NCBI RefSeq assembly: GCF_023734115.1
Contig: NZ_AP025737.1
Location: 806,001-870,000 of the forward strand
DNA from: Herbiconiux sp. L3-i23
Lineage (GTDB): Bacteria; Actinomycetota; Actinomycetes; Actinomycetales; Microbacteriaceae
Reading direction: 5' to 3'
Length of the DNA: 64,000 bases
Positions 63,627 to 64,000 of the stretch are shown here, piece by piece. The notes beneath the pieces were generated by a model. That model was not told the origin of the DNA. It made no database searches and saw only the letters and a program-made list of their open reading frames with translations. Every line of letters begins with the position of its first letter. The stretch's first letter is position 1. Made by a program: the position numbers and the translations under genes.

Positions 63627-64000
63627 TCAGAGCGCCGCGAAGCCGTCGGCGAGCACGCCGAGGGCATCGTCGATCTGCTCGTCCGTGATGGCGAGGCTGG
63701 GCAGGAAGCGGAGCACGTTGCCGTAGGTGCCGGCGGTGAGGATGAGCACCCCGTTCTCGGCGGCATAGGCGGCGAGGGCGCCGACCGCGGCGGCATTGGG
63801 TGCCTTCGTCGTCGATGCGGTGCCGGGCTGGACGAGCTCGATCGCGACCATCGCTCCGATGCCGCGGATGTCGCCGATGATGTCGAAGCGCTCGGCGATC
63901 GCCGAGAGACCCGCTTTGAGGCGCTTCTCGATGCGAGCGGCGTTCGCGAGCAGGCCGTCGCGCTCGATCAGGTCGAAGACCGCCACCGATGCGGCCGCGG
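63627..64000 (-). CDS. gabT: 4-aminobutyrate aminotransferase, C-terminal part (cut by window edge)
   Basis: About 124 C-terminal residues of a class III aminotransferase. Features are DLIERDGLLANAARIEKRLK, the conserved DIRGIGAMVAIELVQPG and NVLRFLPSLAITDEQIDDAL, all matching the C-terminal domain of bacterial GabT. The frame is open to the window edge, and the catalytic lysine is outside. GABA made from putrescine by the enzymes at 36453-39899 would be its substrate, giving succinate semialdehyde. Another class III aminotransferase cannot be fully excluded. Confidence 0.85.
   Translation of the reverse strand, partial: AAASVAVFDLIERDGLLANAARIEKRLKAGLSAIAERFDIIGDIRGIGAMVAIELVQPGTASTTKAPNAAAVGALAAYAAENGVLILTAGTYGNVLRFLPSLAITDEQIDDALGVLADGFAAL

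Overview
The window is a high-GC chromosomal segment, roughly 70% G+C judged by eye, dense in genes with many 4-bp ATGA/GTGA start-stop overlaps and frequent GTG starts. Two things point to an actinobacterium, most likely of the family Microbacteriaceae. One is the gene order lysA-hom-thrC-thrB-rho-prfA-prmC ... tsaC-wecA-like-atpIBEFHAGDC. The other is a long Ala/acidic and Gln/Asn/Arg/Gly-rich insert in Rho. The family assignment is inference; no rRNA, tRNA, CRISPR array, prophage or insertion sequence was seen.

Layout. (1) 1-8540: a GntR-type regulator (cut by the window edge) is divergent from an operon for a BMP-type (nucleoside) ABC importer, a nucleoside hydrolase, two short-chain dehydrogenases and an alpha/beta hydrolase. 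(2) 8551-8632: a perfect 27-bp inverted repeat. (3) 8716-17873: lysine/threonine biosynthesis, then rho, prfA and prmC. (4) 17859-20400: a CNNM/CorC-type membrane protein, a 204-bp repeat unit present twice in tandem and a HAD hydrolase. These sit between prmC and tsaC. (5) 20493-29819: tsaC, a WecA-like transferase and the complete F1Fo ATP synthase operon, closed by a strong hairpin. (6) 29981-34988: YceI, a LysE/ArgO exporter with its divergent LysR regulator, YaaA, a cluster of mosaic intergenic repeats, DNA-3-methyladenine glycosylase I and TspO. (7) 35062-39899: a putrescine catabolic group (FAD oxidoreductase, class III aminotransferase, Lrp/AsnC regulator, divergent aldehyde dehydrogenase). 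(8) 40008-58060: a nine-gene block with an FHA protein, PP2C phosphatase, membrane Ser/Thr kinase, a 1980-residue Ig-like/Fn3 surface protein, MoxR ATPase, DUF58 protein, transglutaminase-like membrane protein, zinc-ribbon FHA protein and an EssC/FtsK-like ATPase. (9) 58221-62432: a polyamine ABC importer (PotDABC type). (10) 62563-64000: an asparaginase and the 3' part of a GABA aminotransferase.

How the genes work together. Regions 7, 9 and 10 together suggest uptake of putrescine and its conversion through 4-aminobutyraldehyde and GABA to succinate semialdehyde. Region 8 resembles the kinase/Fn3/AAA-ATPase (PFNA) cluster described in bifidobacteria. It has all the parts of a phospho-signalling unit: kinase, phosphatase and two FHA readers. 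These are tied to a very large cell-surface adhesin-like protein and an EssC-like ATPase. Two details stand out: the transglutaminase fold has lost its catalytic Cys and His, and the EssC-like protein has no WXG100 partner in the window.

Region 8 is the most interesting system here. The repeat families in regions 2, 4 and 6 and the probable CTG start of atpB are the most interesting non-coding or start-site observations.
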